Assembly: GCA_963732225.1 (NCBI GenBank)
Contig: CAVSYR010000001.1
Location: 62,001-126,000 of the forward strand
Length of the DNA: 64,000 bases
Direction: 5' to 3'
Source: VRUE01 sp963732225
GTDB lineage: Bacteria > Actinomycetota > Thermoleophilia > Solirubrobacterales > 70-9
Position numbers and translations under genes: made by a program. This document shows positions 1 to 9,568 of the stretch, piece by piece. Below the pieces are notes generated by a model, which was not told the origin of the DNA, searched no databases, and worked only from the letters and a program-made list of their open reading frames with translations. The number at the start of each line of letters is the position of its first letter. Within the stretch, counting starts at the first letter, position 1.

Positions 1-516
1 GGCCGTGATCGGGTGGGTGGCGTGGGCGCGGCGAATCGTCTCCGGCGCCGCCTCGGAGAGGCCGAGGTGGCGCACCTTGCCCTGCTCAATCAGCGCCGCC
101 ATCGCGCCGACGGTCTCCTCGATCGGCACTTTCGGATCGACGCGGTGCTGGTAGTAGAGGTCGATCGTCTCGACGCCCAGCCGGTGCAGCGATGCCTCGC
201 AGGCCTCGCGCACGTACTCGGGGTCGCCGCGTACCCCGAGGCGTTCGCCGTTCTGCCCGCGCACGTTGCCGAACTTGGTCGCCAGGACGACCTCGTCGCG
301 GCGACCGGCGATCGCCCTGCCGACAAGCTCCTCGTTGGTGAACGGCCCGTACATGTCGGCCGTGTCGAGGAAGGTCACTCCCAGCTCGAGCGCCCGCTCG
401 ATTGTCGCCGTCGCCTCCGCCTCGTCGGCCGAGCCGTAGAACTCCGACATCCCCATGCAGCCCAGCCCCTCGGCCGAGACCTGCAAGCCGGCGTTGCCAA
501 GTGTTCTCGTTTCCAT
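1..516 (-). CDS. Aldo/keto reductase, 3' end cut by window edge
   Basis: The first 172 residues of an NAD(P)H-dependent aldo/keto reductase, cytosolic, which reduces aldehydes or ketones on a TIM barrel. The start METRTLGNAGLQVS is the usual family opening. The catalytic tetrad is visible as Asp51 and Tyr56 (in DTADMYGP), Lys81 (LATKFGN) and His124 (YYQHRVDP). The length fits the first half of a roughly 320-residue enzyme; the rest lies beyond base 1. It resembles the AKR11/12-type reductases common in actinobacteria. Substrate cannot be read from the sequence. It is divergent from the STAS gene, and a strong hairpin sits in its presumed 5' UTR. Confidence 0.93.
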   Translation of the reverse strand, partial: METRTLGNAGLQVSAEGLGCMGMSEFYGSADEAEATATIERALELGVTFLDTADMYGPFTNEELVGRAIAGRRDEVVLATKFGNVRGQNGERLGVRGDPEYVREACEASLHRLGVETIDLYYQHRVDPKVPIEETVGAMAALIEQGKVRHLGLSEAAPETIRRAHATHPITA

Positions 517-542
517 GCGATTCCCGTCCATTCACGTAAGAA

Positions 543-581
543 CCGGCGACGGTCCCTGCGCACCAGGGAGACCGTCGCCGG
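543..581. promoter_or_regulatory. Strong hairpin in the divergent AKR/STAS intergenic region
   Basis: A perfect 12-bp inverted repeat (CCGGCGACGGTC at 543-554, complement at 570-581) encloses a 4-bp inner stem. It ends 27 bases before the reductase ATG, so it would lie in that gene's leader. There is no T-run on either side, so a translational or protein-binding role is likelier than termination. The role is inferred. Confidence 0.4.
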
Positions 582-691
582 CAAGTTGCAACGAAGTGTC
601 GGTCCTCACCCATGTACCCGCTGAAGAGAGAGCAAACCCGCTGGTGGCGGTAAGCTGGACGGGAAGCACGCAGAGCCCCGGGAGGGAACGA

Positions 692-1036
692 ATGACCAGC
701 GAACAACGCGAAATCGCCGACGGCACACTCGTCGTTCGCAGCCAAGAGAGCGACGGCAGTCTTGTGATCGCTTTTGCCGGCGAGCTCGACCTCGCCAACG
801 CCGGCACGGCCGAGAGCGCGCTCGAGGGCTCGCTCGCTGACGCCTCGACCCCGGTCGTCGTCGATATGCGCGAGCTCGAGTTCATCGACTCGACCGGGAT
901 CGCCCTGCTCGTCTCGACCCTCAGTCGCAACGAGGGCGGCACCCGGGTCAGCTTCATCCCCAGCGACTTTCCCGCCGTCACCCGGGTGCTCGAGCTGACC
1001 GGGCTCGCCGAGCGCCTGCCGCTGGCCAAGGCCTAA
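692..1036 (+). CDS. STAS-domain anti-sigma factor antagonist
   Basis: A 114-residue single-domain STAS protein of the SpoIIAA/RsbV type. Such proteins bind a serine-kinase anti-sigma factor when unphosphorylated and so release a sigma factor. The phosphorylation loop is clear: ELEFIDSTGIALL, with the acceptor Ser at residue 67. The ATG at 692 is chosen because GGAGGG lies 6 bases upstream and the domain begins there; upstream in-frame codons have no protein-like character. No partner kinase or sigma factor lies beside it, so its partners are probably encoded elsewhere. The gene stands alone, convergent with the ABC permease. Confidence 0.9.
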   Translation: MTSEQREIADGTLVVRSQESDGSLVIAFAGELDLANAGTAESALEGSLADASTPVVVDMRELEFIDSTGIALLVSTLSRNEGGTRVSFIPSDFPAVTRVLELTGLAERLPLAKA

Positions 1037-1041
1037 CCCTC

Positions 1042-1805
1042 CTAAGCGCGCAGCTTGTAGCCCTGGCTGAAGAGGCGCAGGTTGACCAGGAAGAGCGCCC
1101 CGGTGGCCGCGGTGAGGGCCAGCAGCGAGAGCGCGATGCTGACTTCGGTGAAGCCGACGAAGCCGTAGCGGACCAGGTTGATCATGTAGTAGATCGGGTT
1201 GAAGCGAGTCAGGGTCTCGAACGGCTGCGGCAGCAGGGCGGCCGAGTAGAAGACGCCGCCGAGGAAGATCAGCGGCTGCAGGACGAAGGTCTGGACGAAG
1301 GAGACGTCGTCGAACTGCTCGGCGCGCACCCCGGTGAGAACGCCAAGCTGGGAGAAGAAGAAGCCGACCAGGGCAAGCGATGGGATCAGGACCAGGACGT
1401 GGTCGACCGGCAAGCCGACCAGGATCACCGAGACGACGAAGGTGAGCATCGCCACGATCAAGCCGCGCATGAAGCCGCCGAGCGAGAAGGCGAGCAACAG
1501 CTCCAGCGGTGAGGCGGGTGAGGAGAGCTGGTCTTGGATCGCGCCCTGGAACTTCTGCTGCAGGATCGAGGAGGAGTTGTTGGCGAAGGCGTTGGTCGAG
1601 AAGGCCATCATGATCAGCCCCGGGATGACGAAGAGGATGTAGTCGATCCCGTGCAGGTGCTTGATCCGCGAGCCGAGCGCGGCGCCGAAAACCATGATGT
1701 AGAGGAAGGTTTCAAGCAGCGGCGCGCCGAGCGTCTGCTTCTTGATCTTCATGAAGCGGTTGACCTCGCGGCGCCAGAGCGTCGCGAAGCGAATCTGCGC
1801 TGCGC

Positions 1806-1809
<4 letters not shown>
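1042..1809 (-). CDS. ABC-2 type transporter permease (DrrB-like)
   Basis: A 255-residue integral membrane protein with about six hydrophobic segments. It has the ABC-2 hallmark near the C-terminal third: a stretch of QPLIFLGGVFYSAALLP followed by FNPIYYMINLVRYG. It would form the membrane half of an efflux pump, as in DrrAB-type drug or lipid exporters. Its ATG overlaps the stop of the ATPase gene by four bases, so the two are translationally coupled. The substrate is unknown; DrrAB-like pairs export anthracyclines, polyketides or lipids in other actinobacteria. Confidence 0.93.
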
Positions 1810-2576
<767 letters not shown>

Positions 2577-2607
2577 GGCGACAAACCTAGAGGACGGTCG
2601 GCTCCGG

Positions 2608-3456
2608 CTAGCGGGCCGCCCGGTCGAGCTCGCGGTTCATCACCCGCATCAGCAGCTCGTAAGGCGGCGAGAACTTGCGCTGCAGCCAGTGCAGGAAGCG
2701 GCCGTCGGGGGAGGTGAAGACCATGTAGCGGTTCTTCTCCACCCCCTCGAGGATCTTCTCGGCCACCTTCTCCGGGGAGACGGCGCGGCGCTCGAAGAGC
2801 GCGATCAGCCGGCGCATCTTCGGGCTGTCGCGGTCGACCCCGACGATGTCCACGGTGCCGACCAGCGGGGTCTTCACCGCTCCCGGACAGACCAGGCTGA
2901 CGCCGATGCGGTTCTTGCGCAAATCGAAGCGCAGCACCTCGGAGACGCCGCGCAAGCCGAACTTGGCGGCGCTGTAGGGAGCGTGCCAGGGCAGGCCGAA
3001 GAGGCCGGCGACGGAGGCGACGTTGACGATGTGACCGCCGCGGCGGGCTTCGATCATCGGCGGCACGAAGCACTCGAGCACACTGATCGGCCCGATTAGG
3101 TCGATCTCGATCGTGCGCCGCCAGTGCTCGTGTTCGAGCTGCTCGATTTTGCCCCAGGTCGAGATCCCGGCGATGTTCATGACGATGTCCATGCTGGGCG
3201 CGATCGCGTGCACTTCCGCGGCGAAGGCGACCACCGCCTCGTGGTCGACCAGGTCGACGGTGGCGAAATGGCCGACGGTTCCTCCCGCGCCGCGGATCTC
3301 AGCGACGACCTGCTCGAGCCCCTCGCCGTTGCGATCGGTGAGGAAGAGCTCTGCCCCCTGGGCGGCGACCGCAATCGCCGTCGCCCGCCCAATGCCGCTT
3401 GCCGCCCCGGTGATCAGGCAGCGCTTGCCGCGCAGGTCGCGGACGCCCAACTTCAC
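2608..3456 (-). CDS. Short-chain dehydrogenase/reductase
   Basis: A 282-residue NAD(P)-dependent oxidoreductase with a Rossmann fold. Glycine-rich motif TGAASGIG is at 16-23, NIAG at 94-97, catalytic Ser148 and YSAAK at 161-165. The C-terminal 60 residues extend past the classical 250-residue core and are basic, as in SDRs of the fatty-acyl or sterol-like type. Its ATG overlaps the stop of the upstream carboxymuconolactone-decarboxylase-like gene by four bases, so the two are co-translated. The substrate is not identifiable. Confidence 0.92.
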   Translation of the reverse strand: MKLGVRDLRGKRCLITGAASGIGRATAIAVAAQGAELFLTDRNGEGLEQVVAEIRGAGGTVGHFATVDLVDHEAVVAFAAEVHAIAPSMDIVMNIAGISTWGKIEQLEHEHWRRTIEIDLIGPISVLECFVPPMIEARRGGHIVNVASVAGLFGLPWHAPYSAAKFGLRGVSEVLRFDLRKNRIGVSLVCPGAVKTPLVGTVDIVGVDRDSPKMRRLIALFERRAVSPEKVAEKILEGVEKNRYMVFTSPDGRFLHWLQRKFSPPYELLMRVMNRELDRAAR

Positions 3457-4007
3457 AGCCTTGCCTCGAAGTCCGGCTCGACCTCGAGCGAGTTGAGGGT
3501 CATCGCCAGCATCTCGTAGTGGCCGATCAGCATGCAGAGCTCGATCAGCCGCACCTCGTCGAGGTGGCGGCTCAACTGCGTCCAGAGCTCATCGCCGATC
3601 CGGTCGCCGGCGTGCAGCTCGTCGGCGGCCCGCAGCAGCAGGGCGCGACGCTCGGACCATCCCGGCGCATCGGGGCCCTGGCGAACCCGGGCAATCTCCT
3701 CTTCGCTGAGGCCGACCCGCCGCGCCATGCGCTCGTGCTGGACCCACTCGTACTCGCTGCCGGTGTTGTGCGCCACGCGCAGGATCACCAGCTCGGTCTC
3801 CTCGCGCGGCAGCTTGCCACCCGGCATCAGCGCGGCGGCGAACCAGAGCCAGCGGCGAAAGAGGCCGCGGTGGCGACCCAGCGTGGTGAAGACGTGCGGC
3901 GGTCGCCCGCGGGTAGCGACCCCTGCCAGCTTGGCGATAGTGAAGTTGACCCAGCCGAGCTGGCGCCGGTCGCCGGGTGCGATGCGGGGACCCTCCCGGT
4001 CTGCCAT
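3453..4007 (-). CDS. Carboxymuconolactone decarboxylase (AhpD-like) family protein
   Basis: A 184-residue mainly helical protein of the CMD/AhpD superfamily. The conserved block is PREETELVILRVAHNTGSEYEWVQHERMARRVGLS, around residues 67-101. The redox CxxC pair of true AhpD is absent here, since the segment reads EYEWVQHE, so peroxidase-reductase activity is unlikely and a gamma-CMD-like or unknown enzyme role is more probable. It heads a two-gene unit with the SDR. About 50 bases separate it from the divergent exonuclease gene. Confidence 0.85.
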   Translation of the reverse strand: MADREGPRIAPGDRRQLGWVNFTIAKLAGVATRGRPPHVFTTLGRHRGLFRRWLWFAAALMPGGKLPREETELVILRVAHNTGSEYEWVQHERMARRVGLSEEEIARVRQGPDAPGWSERRALLLRAADELHAGDRIGDELWTQLSRHLDEVRLIELCMLIGHYEMLAMTLNSLEVEPDFEARL

Positions 4008-4060
4008 AGACCGGACCGTACCCGAGACCGGGCCGACGCCCGGGGGCGTAGGCTGCCGCC

Positions 4061-4936
4061 GTGGCCCAACCGCTGCTCGCCGTCGACACGCCCTCGATGC
4101 TCTTCCGCGCCTTCTACGCGCTGCCCGACTCGATCGTGGGCGCCGACGGCAAGCCGGTCAACGCCCTGCTCGGCACCGCCAATCTCGTCCTGCGAGAGAT
4201 CGAACTGCACCGGCCGCGCGCCGTCGTCCTCTGCTTCGGCCCCGACGCCGCCTCCTACCGAACCGAGCTCTACCCCGCCTACCACGCCGAGCGCGAGGCG
4301 GCGATGCCCGACGACCTCTCGCCCCAGTTCGCCGCCGCCCGCGACTTCTTCGCCGCCTTCGGCTGGACCGTCGCCACTAGCGACGACCTCGAGGCCGATG
4401 ACCTGCTCGGCACCTATGCCCGTCGCGAGGCCGAGGCCGGCGGCCGGGCATTGCTGATGACCGGCGACCGCGACATGTACCAATGTGCCGGGGAGCGGGT
4501 CGCCGTCCTCTACGTCAAGACCGGCGGCAAAGGCAAAGGGGCCGAAGCGGTCGGTCCGGCGGAGGTCGAGGAGCGCTACGGGATCCCGCCCGAGCTCGTC
4601 CCCGATTTCATCGCCCTGCGCGGCGACCCCTCCGACGGTTTGCCCGGCGCCAAGGGCGTCGGCCCGAAGACCGCCGCCGAGCTGCTGCGCCACCACGGCT
4701 CGCTGGAGGGGGTGCTCGAGAACGCGATCCGCGAGCGCCGCCCCGCCCTGCGCGCCTCGCTGATTGAAGCGGCCGACGACCTGCGCGCCTTCAAGGACAT
4801 CGCCACCCTGCGCGACGCCGGAGTCGAGCCTCCCCCGGACCGCGAGACCGATTGGGACGCGGCGGCGACAGCGGCGCGCGAGTACGGGATGAACCGGCTC
4901 GCCGAGCGGCTCGAAGAATCTAATTCTCCGGTCTAA
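4061..4936 (+). CDS. 5'-3' exonuclease (PolI N-terminal-like, stand-alone)
   Basis: A 291-residue flap/5'-3' exonuclease without a polymerase domain. The opening LLAVDTPSMLFRAFYALP, then EADDLLGTYA, MTGDRDMYQ and the helix-hairpin-helix block ALRGDPSDGLPGAKGVGPKTAAELL are those of the PIN-like 5' nuclease fold with its acidic metal site. It would process RNA primers or flaps. The GTG start is followed at once by the conserved core, and no longer in-frame start is plausible. Actinobacteria often carry such a gene beside full-length PolA; polA is not in this window. Confidence 0.93.
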   Translation: MAQPLLAVDTPSMLFRAFYALPDSIVGADGKPVNALLGTANLVLREIELHRPRAVVLCFGPDAASYRTELYPAYHAEREAAMPDDLSPQFAAARDFFAAFGWTVATSDDLEADDLLGTYARREAEAGGRALLMTGDRDMYQCAGERVAVLYVKTGGKGKGAEAVGPAEVEERYGIPPELVPDFIALRGDPSDGLPGAKGVGPKTAAELLRHHGSLEGVLENAIRERRPALRASLIEAADDLRAFKDIATLRDAGVEPPPDRETDWDAAATAAREYGMNRLAERLEESNSPV

Positions 4937-4993
4937 ACCGTAGATTTACGAGCACAACCATCCGGTGCCGCGGATGCACCGAAGGAGGAGTCG

Positions 4994-5554
4994 ATGAAGA
5001 AGCTGATCGTGGCGTCCTTCGCCGCGCTTGCCCTGGCCCTTGTGCTCTCGTCCAGCGCCGAGGCCAAATGCAACGTCACCTGCCTCGGCCACAGGGTCAA
5101 CGGCCTCACCACGGCGCTGATCAAAGCGCAGAAAACGATCACGACTCAGGGCAAAGCCATTGCCGCTCTGAGCAGCAAAGTGGCCGCCCAAGAACAGAAG
5201 GTCAGCAGCCAGGGCCAGGCGATCTCGAGCCAGGGTGGGGCGATCAACTCACAGGGTCAGGCGATCGGCAAAGTGAACACGGTTCTCGGCTGCCTCTTCG
5301 AGGCCCCGCTGACCCAGTACGGCGAACCGGAAGGGCCTTTCGGCTACCTCTTCGAATTCGAAAACGAAGGGACACCGGAAACCCTGCCGACCACCGCTCT
5401 GGACGTGACCTATCCGGAAGACTTCGTCAGCGGCTGGGCACTCTTCGACGGCTGCAACACCGCCGAAACTCCTTCGGCGGCGGCGGCTGGCGCCGTGGCG
5501 CCGGCCACGGCAGGTCTGCACGCCCGAACGGGAGCACAGGCCCCGCTGCCCTAG
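4994..5554 (+). CDS. Exported protein with a coiled-coil repeat segment, unknown function
   Basis: 186 residues. Residues 1-24 form a signal peptide (MKKLIVASFAALALALVLSSSAEA). Residues about 48-95 carry a run of short Gln/Ser/Ala repeats of the SSQGQAI type, predicted to be helical. The C-terminal half is globular with two cysteines and ends in an Ala-rich tail. GAAGGAGG immediately upstream is a strong ribosome site. I do not recognise a family. It is followed after 11 bases by the cyclase gene, but a shared role is not evident. Confidence 0.75.
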   Translation: MKKLIVASFAALALALVLSSSAEAKCNVTCLGHRVNGLTTALIKAQKTITTQGKAIAALSSKVAAQEQKVSSQGQAISSQGGAINSQGQAIGKVNTVLGCLFEAPLTQYGEPEGPFGYLFEFENEGTPETLPTTALDVTYPEDFVSGWALFDGCNTAETPSAAAAGAVAPATAGLHARTGAQAPLP

Positions 5555-5565
5555 GCAGTCGAAGA

Positions 5566-6360
5566 ATGGAAGTGGACCTGGGCAAGATCGTCGACCTCTC
5601 GGTCACGCTCTCAGAGCACCTGCCGGCTACCTGGCCGGAGCACATGCCGTTCGCCCACAAGAACTGGAGCTGGCACGAGGAGGGCCAGCTCCCCACGGGG
5701 GCGAGCAGTTGCTCACTCGGCCCCTACGTGACCCACTTCATCATCCTCGACGAGCACGCCGGCACCCACGTTGACGCGCCCTCCCACTACATCCCGCCAC
5801 CCGGCTCCGGGCTGCCGGAAGCCGGTCCGTTGGGTGAGGCCAGCGCCGAGAAGCTCGACCTCTCGAAGCTGATCGGCCCGGCCGCGGTCATCGACCTCCG
5901 CCACCTCGACGGCGAGGCCGAGCCCGGTGCCAGCCCGGCGATCACGGTCGCCCACCTCGAAGCCTGGGAGGCGGAGCACGGGCGCTTCGAGGCGGGTGAG
6001 ATCGCCCTGCTGCTGACCGGCTGGTCCAAGCACTACGTAAGGGGTGAGGCCGGCCGGGCCTTCCTGCATGAGCCGGTGGTATTGCAGTCGCGCCCCGCCT
6101 GGCCGGCCCCGGAGGCCGCTGTCGCGATCTTCCTGCACGAGCGCGGCGTCAACACGATCGGCATCGACGCCCCCAGCATGGGCTCGGCTGAGGAGGGCAA
6201 CGAAGTGCACCGCGCCGGCCTCAGCCGCGAAATGGCCTTCGTCGAGGGCTTGACGAACCTGGACCAGCTGCCGCCCCGCGGCGCCTCCTTCGTCTTCCTG
6301 CCGGTCAAGATTGCCGTCGCCAGCGGCGCCCCCGGCCGCGCGATCGCCGTGCTGCCGTGA
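5566..6360 (+). CDS. Cyclase family protein (kynurenine formamidase-like fold)
   Basis: 264 residues. The metal-binding signature HxGTHxDxPxH is present as HAGTHVDAPSHY at about residues 64-75, and the late GIDAPSMG segment is typical of the family. These are metal-dependent hydrolases acting on cyclic amides, lactones or N-formylkynurenine. The ATG at 5566 is chosen because the conserved N-terminus (KIVDLSVTLSEHLP) begins right after it; the longer reading frame upstream only shadows the preceding gene. No tryptophan-degradation genes are adjacent, so the substrate is open. Confidence 0.9.
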   Translation: MEVDLGKIVDLSVTLSEHLPATWPEHMPFAHKNWSWHEEGQLPTGASSCSLGPYVTHFIILDEHAGTHVDAPSHYIPPPGSGLPEAGPLGEASAEKLDLSKLIGPAAVIDLRHLDGEAEPGASPAITVAHLEAWEAEHGRFEAGEIALLLTGWSKHYVRGEAGRAFLHEPVVLQSRPAWPAPEAAVAIFLHERGVNTIGIDAPSMGSAEEGNEVHRAGLSREMAFVEGLTNLDQLPPRGASFVFLPVKIAVASGAPGRAIAVLP

Positions 6361-6410
6361 CGCAAGCAGCATTGACCACACCAGGGTGTGGAAAATTCTC
6401 GCCGCGCTAG

Positions 6411-7907
6411 TCAGACGAGACTGGGCTCACGCTGGGGCGAGCCGGAGAACCGCATCGCGCCGTCGTCAATCGGGCCGCGGCGGATCGTCCTGATGTCGAG
6501 CACGTAGTTCTGGCGCAGCTTCCAGGGCTCCTTCGAGCCCTGTTTGGGGAATTCGTGCAGCGAGCGCTGCACGTAGCCGGAGGTGAAGTCGAGCAGCGGC
6601 ATCTCCTCGACGCTGGGGTCGGAGAGCTCGGGCATGCTTTTGCGGTAGCCGCGAGAATCCATGTGGGCGAGCACGCGGCAGACGTATTCGGAGGTGAGGT
6701 CGGCCTTCAGCGTCCAGGAGGCGTTGGTGTAGCCGACGGTGAAGGCGCAGTTGGGCACGCCGCTCAGCATCATCCCCTTGTAGGCCATCTTCTCCGCGAT
6801 GTTGACCGGCTCGCCGTCGACGACCAGCTCCATGCCGCCGAGAAAGAGCAGGTTGAGTCCGGTCGCGGTGACGATCACGTCGGCCTCGAGCTGCTCGCCC
6901 GAGTCGAGCTTGATCCCGCTCTCGGTGAAGGTCTCGATCGTGTCGGTGACGACCGTTGCGTCGCCGTCGCGGATCGCCTTGAAGAGGTCGCCGTTGGGCA
7001 CCAGGCACATGCGCTGGTCCCAGGGGTTGTACTTCGGCTTGAAGTGCTTGTCGATGTCGTAGCCGGCCGGCAGCGAGCGCTCGACGCCCTTGCGGATGAA
7101 CTGTTTGATCGCCCGCGGGCGGCGGCGGCTGAGCTGGTAGATCAGCGCCTGGATCATCACGTTCTTCCAACGCACGATCGTGTAGACGGCCTTCTCGGGA
7201 AGGAAGCGGCGCAGCCCGTTGGCGATCGGGTCTTCGGCTGGCAGCGAGGCGATGTAGGTCGGCGAGCGCTGCAGCATTGTCACGTGGGCGGCCTTCTCGG
7301 CCATCGCCGGCACCAGCGTCACCGCGGTGGCGCCGCTGCCGATCACGACCACGCGCTTGCCGCTGTAGTCGAGCTCGGCCGGCCAGTGCTGCGGGTGGAC
7401 GACCTCGCCCTTGAAGTCCTCGGCACCGGGGAACTCGGGGGTGAAGCCCCGGTCATAGCGGTAGTAACCGCTGCAGACCCAGAGGTAGTTACAGGTCAGC
7501 CGCACGGGCTCACCGCTGTCGACGCGCTCGGCCTCCACCGTCCAGAGCGCCTCCTCGCTTGACCACTCGGCCCGCACGACGCGGTGCTGGAAGCGGATCT
7601 TGTCGTCGATCCGGCCCTCGCGCGCCGTCTCCCGCACGTAGTCGAGGATCGCCTCGCCGTCGCTGATCGACTTCGCCGCCGTCCAGGGCTTGAAGCGGTA
7701 GCCCAGGGTGTGCATGTCGGAGTCGGAGCGGATGCCGGGGTAGCGGAAGAGGTCCCAGGTCCCCCCCAGTTCCTCGCGCGCCTCGAAGATCGAGTAGCTG
7801 CGGTCGGGGAAGGCCTCCTGGAGGTGGTGCGCAGCGCCGATGCCGGAGAGTCCGGCGCCGACGATCAGCACATCGAGGTGCTCGATGGATTCCCCGTTAG
7901 CGGTCAC
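6411..7907 (-). CDS. Flavin-containing (Baeyer-Villiger type) monooxygenase
   Basis: 498 residues. The FAD Rossmann motif is VGAGLSGIGAAHH near residue 16. The Baeyer-Villiger fingerprint FxGxxxHxxxWP is present as FKGEVVHPQHWP around residue 165, followed by a second nucleotide motif VVIGSGATAVTL. The family inserts oxygen into ketones using NADPH and O2. The long C-terminal half with ATGLN is also typical. A perfect 16-bp palindrome 20 bases upstream of the ATG is a likely operator, and similar sites precede two other oxygenase-type genes in this window. The natural substrate is unknown. Confidence 0.93.
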   Translation of the reverse strand: MTANGESIEHLDVLIVGAGLSGIGAAHHLQEAFPDRSYSIFEAREELGGTWDLFRYPGIRSDSDMHTLGYRFKPWTAAKSISDGEAILDYVRETAREGRIDDKIRFQHRVVRAEWSSEEALWTVEAERVDSGEPVRLTCNYLWVCSGYYRYDRGFTPEFPGAEDFKGEVVHPQHWPAELDYSGKRVVVIGSGATAVTLVPAMAEKAAHVTMLQRSPTYIASLPAEDPIANGLRRFLPEKAVYTIVRWKNVMIQALIYQLSRRRPRAIKQFIRKGVERSLPAGYDIDKHFKPKYNPWDQRMCLVPNGDLFKAIRDGDATVVTDTIETFTESGIKLDSGEQLEADVIVTATGLNLLFLGGMELVVDGEPVNIAEKMAYKGMMLSGVPNCAFTVGYTNASWTLKADLTSEYVCRVLAHMDSRGYRKSMPELSDPSVEEMPLLDFTSGYVQRSLHEFPKQGSKEPWKLRQNYVLDIRTIRRGPIDDGAMRFSGSPQREPSLV

Positions 7908-7926
7908 GCGCGGTCATTCTCGCATG

Positions 7927-7942
7927 TTGGCTGGTCAGCCAA
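7927..7942. promoter_or_regulatory. Perfect 16-bp palindrome, putative operator
   Basis: TTGGCTGGTCAGCCAA is a perfect palindrome located 20 bases upstream of the monooxygenase start and 31 bases before the divergent M55 peptidase GTG. Size and symmetry fit a TetR-family operator. A related site (CTGGCTGCTCAGCCAG) precedes the R2-like oxidase and a degenerate one precedes the P450. Confidence 0.65.
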
Positions 7943-7972
7943 CCGTGATGTGGATCTCACTAAGCTGGCCGC

Positions 7973-8920
7973 GTGAACGTCCTGATCGCAACGGACATGG
8001 AGGGGATCGCGGGAATCGACGCGTGCGGCGACTGCCTCCCTTCGCACCCCGCCGCCTACGCGCGCGGCCGGCGGCTGATGACCGACGAGGTCCTGGTCGC
8101 GATCGAGGCCCTGCGCGAGGCCGGCGCCGGCCGCATCTCGGTCGGCGACTGGCACATGGTCGGCACCAATATCGAACGCGAGCGGATGCCGGCGGGCGTC
8201 GAAGTGCGGCCGATCGCCGACCTCGCCCTCGCCGAGAGCGAACCGTCGATGGCCAAGGCCCACGGCGGCCCGCTCGACGCCGTCGTCATGCTCGGCCATC
8301 ACGCCGCCACCAAGACCCCGCGCGCCTTCTGTTCGCACACCTTCATCTGGGAGATGGAGGTCTCACTCGGCGGCACCCCGCTCAGCGAGGCGCGCGTCTA
8401 CGCGCAGGCCCTGGCGGCCGAGCGCGTTCCGGTCCTCGTCGCCAGCGGCGACCGCTGGCTGCTCGACGAGTTCGAAGAGGGGGAGCTCGGCGGCGCCCGG
8501 CTGGTCGAGACCAAGGTGGGCGAAGGGCGGGCCCGGGCTCAATCGCGCGAGCTGGCCGCGGTGCACGACGAGCTTGCCGATGCGATCGGCGCCGCCTGCG
8601 CCGCGCCGCCGCAGCCACCGCCGGCGCGGGCCTACCCGGCCGAGCTGCGGATCGCGGTCGAGGGCGAGGAGATCGCCAAGACCACCGTTGAGGATCCCGC
8701 GAACCTGCTCACCGCGATCGCCGCGGTCTTCCGCGACAGCCAGGTCTCGCGCGAGTACCGCCAGCTCGCCAAGCTGCTTCCCGCCGAGGACGGCTCCCGC
8801 CTACGCGCCGCTCGGCGACGCGCGGGCAGCCTGCTCGCTAGGCCGGTGATGGCGGCAAAGGAGCGTCACTGGCTGGATCGCTCCCCGCCGGCGCCGCGCC
8901 CTTCAACGCAATCAGGTTGA
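7973..8920 (+). CDS. M55 family metallopeptidase (D-aminopeptidase DppA-like)
   Basis: 315 residues from a GTG start. The N-terminus MNVLIATDMEGIAGI places Asp8 and Glu10 exactly where the zinc ligands of DppA lie. Further candidate metal/active-site residues are His61 (GDWHMVG), His109/His110 (LGHHA) and His122. The family cleaves D-amino acids or peptides. Characterised members are near 270 residues, so the last 27 residues, which run over the convergent membrane-protein gene for 83 bases, look like an unconserved tail. An earlier stop lost by mutation is possible. Confidence 0.88.
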   Translation: MNVLIATDMEGIAGIDACGDCLPSHPAAYARGRRLMTDEVLVAIEALREAGAGRISVGDWHMVGTNIERERMPAGVEVRPIADLALAESEPSMAKAHGGPLDAVVMLGHHAATKTPRAFCSHTFIWEMEVSLGGTPLSEARVYAQALAAERVPVLVASGDRWLLDEFEEGELGGARLVETKVGEGRARAQSRELAAVHDELADAIGAACAAPPQPPPARAYPAELRIAVEGEEIAKTTVEDPANLLTAIAAVFRDSQVSREYRQLAKLLPAEDGSRLRAARRRAGSLLARPVMAAKERHWLDRSPPAPRPSTQSG

Positions 8921-9563
8921 AGTAGATCGTCGAGGCCGCGAGCGCCCCGATCGGAGCGGTCAAGGTCGAGGCGATCAGACTGAAGAGGGCCCGCATGGCA
9001 AAAGTGTCGGAGATGCTGGCCCCGATTGCCTGCAGCACGACGTTGGCGATCCCGGAGATCAGGAAGACCACGAGGATGATGCCGAAGACTTGCCAACCGT
9101 TGCCCTTGACCAAGGCGCGGGAGCGGCCGAAGGCGTCGATCGCGCCGCTGCGCTCGACCACGATCACCGGCGCGATCACCGACCAGATCGTCAGCAGGAT
9201 CAGGCCGGGAACGATGAGGATGATGAGGCCGATCGCGATGCCGATGCCGGCGAGGATGCCGGCGCCGATCAGCGGCAGGACCACCGGCCAGGTCTCCTCG
9301 ATTAGCTGGCCGATTGAGGAGTCGCGGCGGCCGTCCTGGACGTCGCGCACCAGGCTCACGACCATGCCTTGATAGAGGGTCGCCGCGATCACGCCGATGC
9401 CAATCGCGATCAGTCCGAGCAGGAGGTTGCCCGCAAAGAGGCCGGTGATGATGGCCACGAGCAGGTAGAGCCCGAGGGCAAGCGGCAAGAGCACGCCGGC
9501 CTGCTGACCATAGGTGGAGAAGACCTGACTGAGGGTGCCGCCTACATCGAGCTTTCTATTCAT
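8838..9563 (-). CDS. Multi-pass membrane protein, unknown function
   Basis: 241 residues with about six hydrophobic segments, an amphipathic start (MNRKLDVGGTLSQVFSTYGQQ) and a Pro/Ala-rich tail. The pattern, in which a short cytosolic lead precedes paired glycine-rich membrane helices and the segment FGRSRALVKGNGWQVF, resembles uncharacterised actinobacterial proteins related to the glycerophosphodiesterase membrane-domain/DUF975 group. It starts five bases after the PPOX gene, so it is the last gene of the VOC-PPOX-membrane operon. Its 3' end overlaps the convergent M55 gene. The function is not inferred. Confidence 0.8.
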   Translation of the reverse strand: MNRKLDVGGTLSQVFSTYGQQAGVLLPLALGLYLLVAIITGLFAGNLLLGLIAIGIGVIAATLYQGMVVSLVRDVQDGRRDSSIGQLIEETWPVVLPLIGAGILAGIGIAIGLIILIVPGLILLTIWSVIAPVIVVERSGAIDAFGRSRALVKGNGWQVFGIILVVFLISGIANVVLQAIGASISDTFAMRALFSLIASTLTAPIGALAASTIYFNLIALKGAAPAGSDPASDAPLPPSPA

Positions 9564-9568
9564 GGCGC

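Noticed and set aside
6376..6391. Short CCACAC/GTGTGG hairpin between cyclase and monooxygenase genes as terminator
   Set aside because: The 6-bp stem is weak and has no T-run in either direction.
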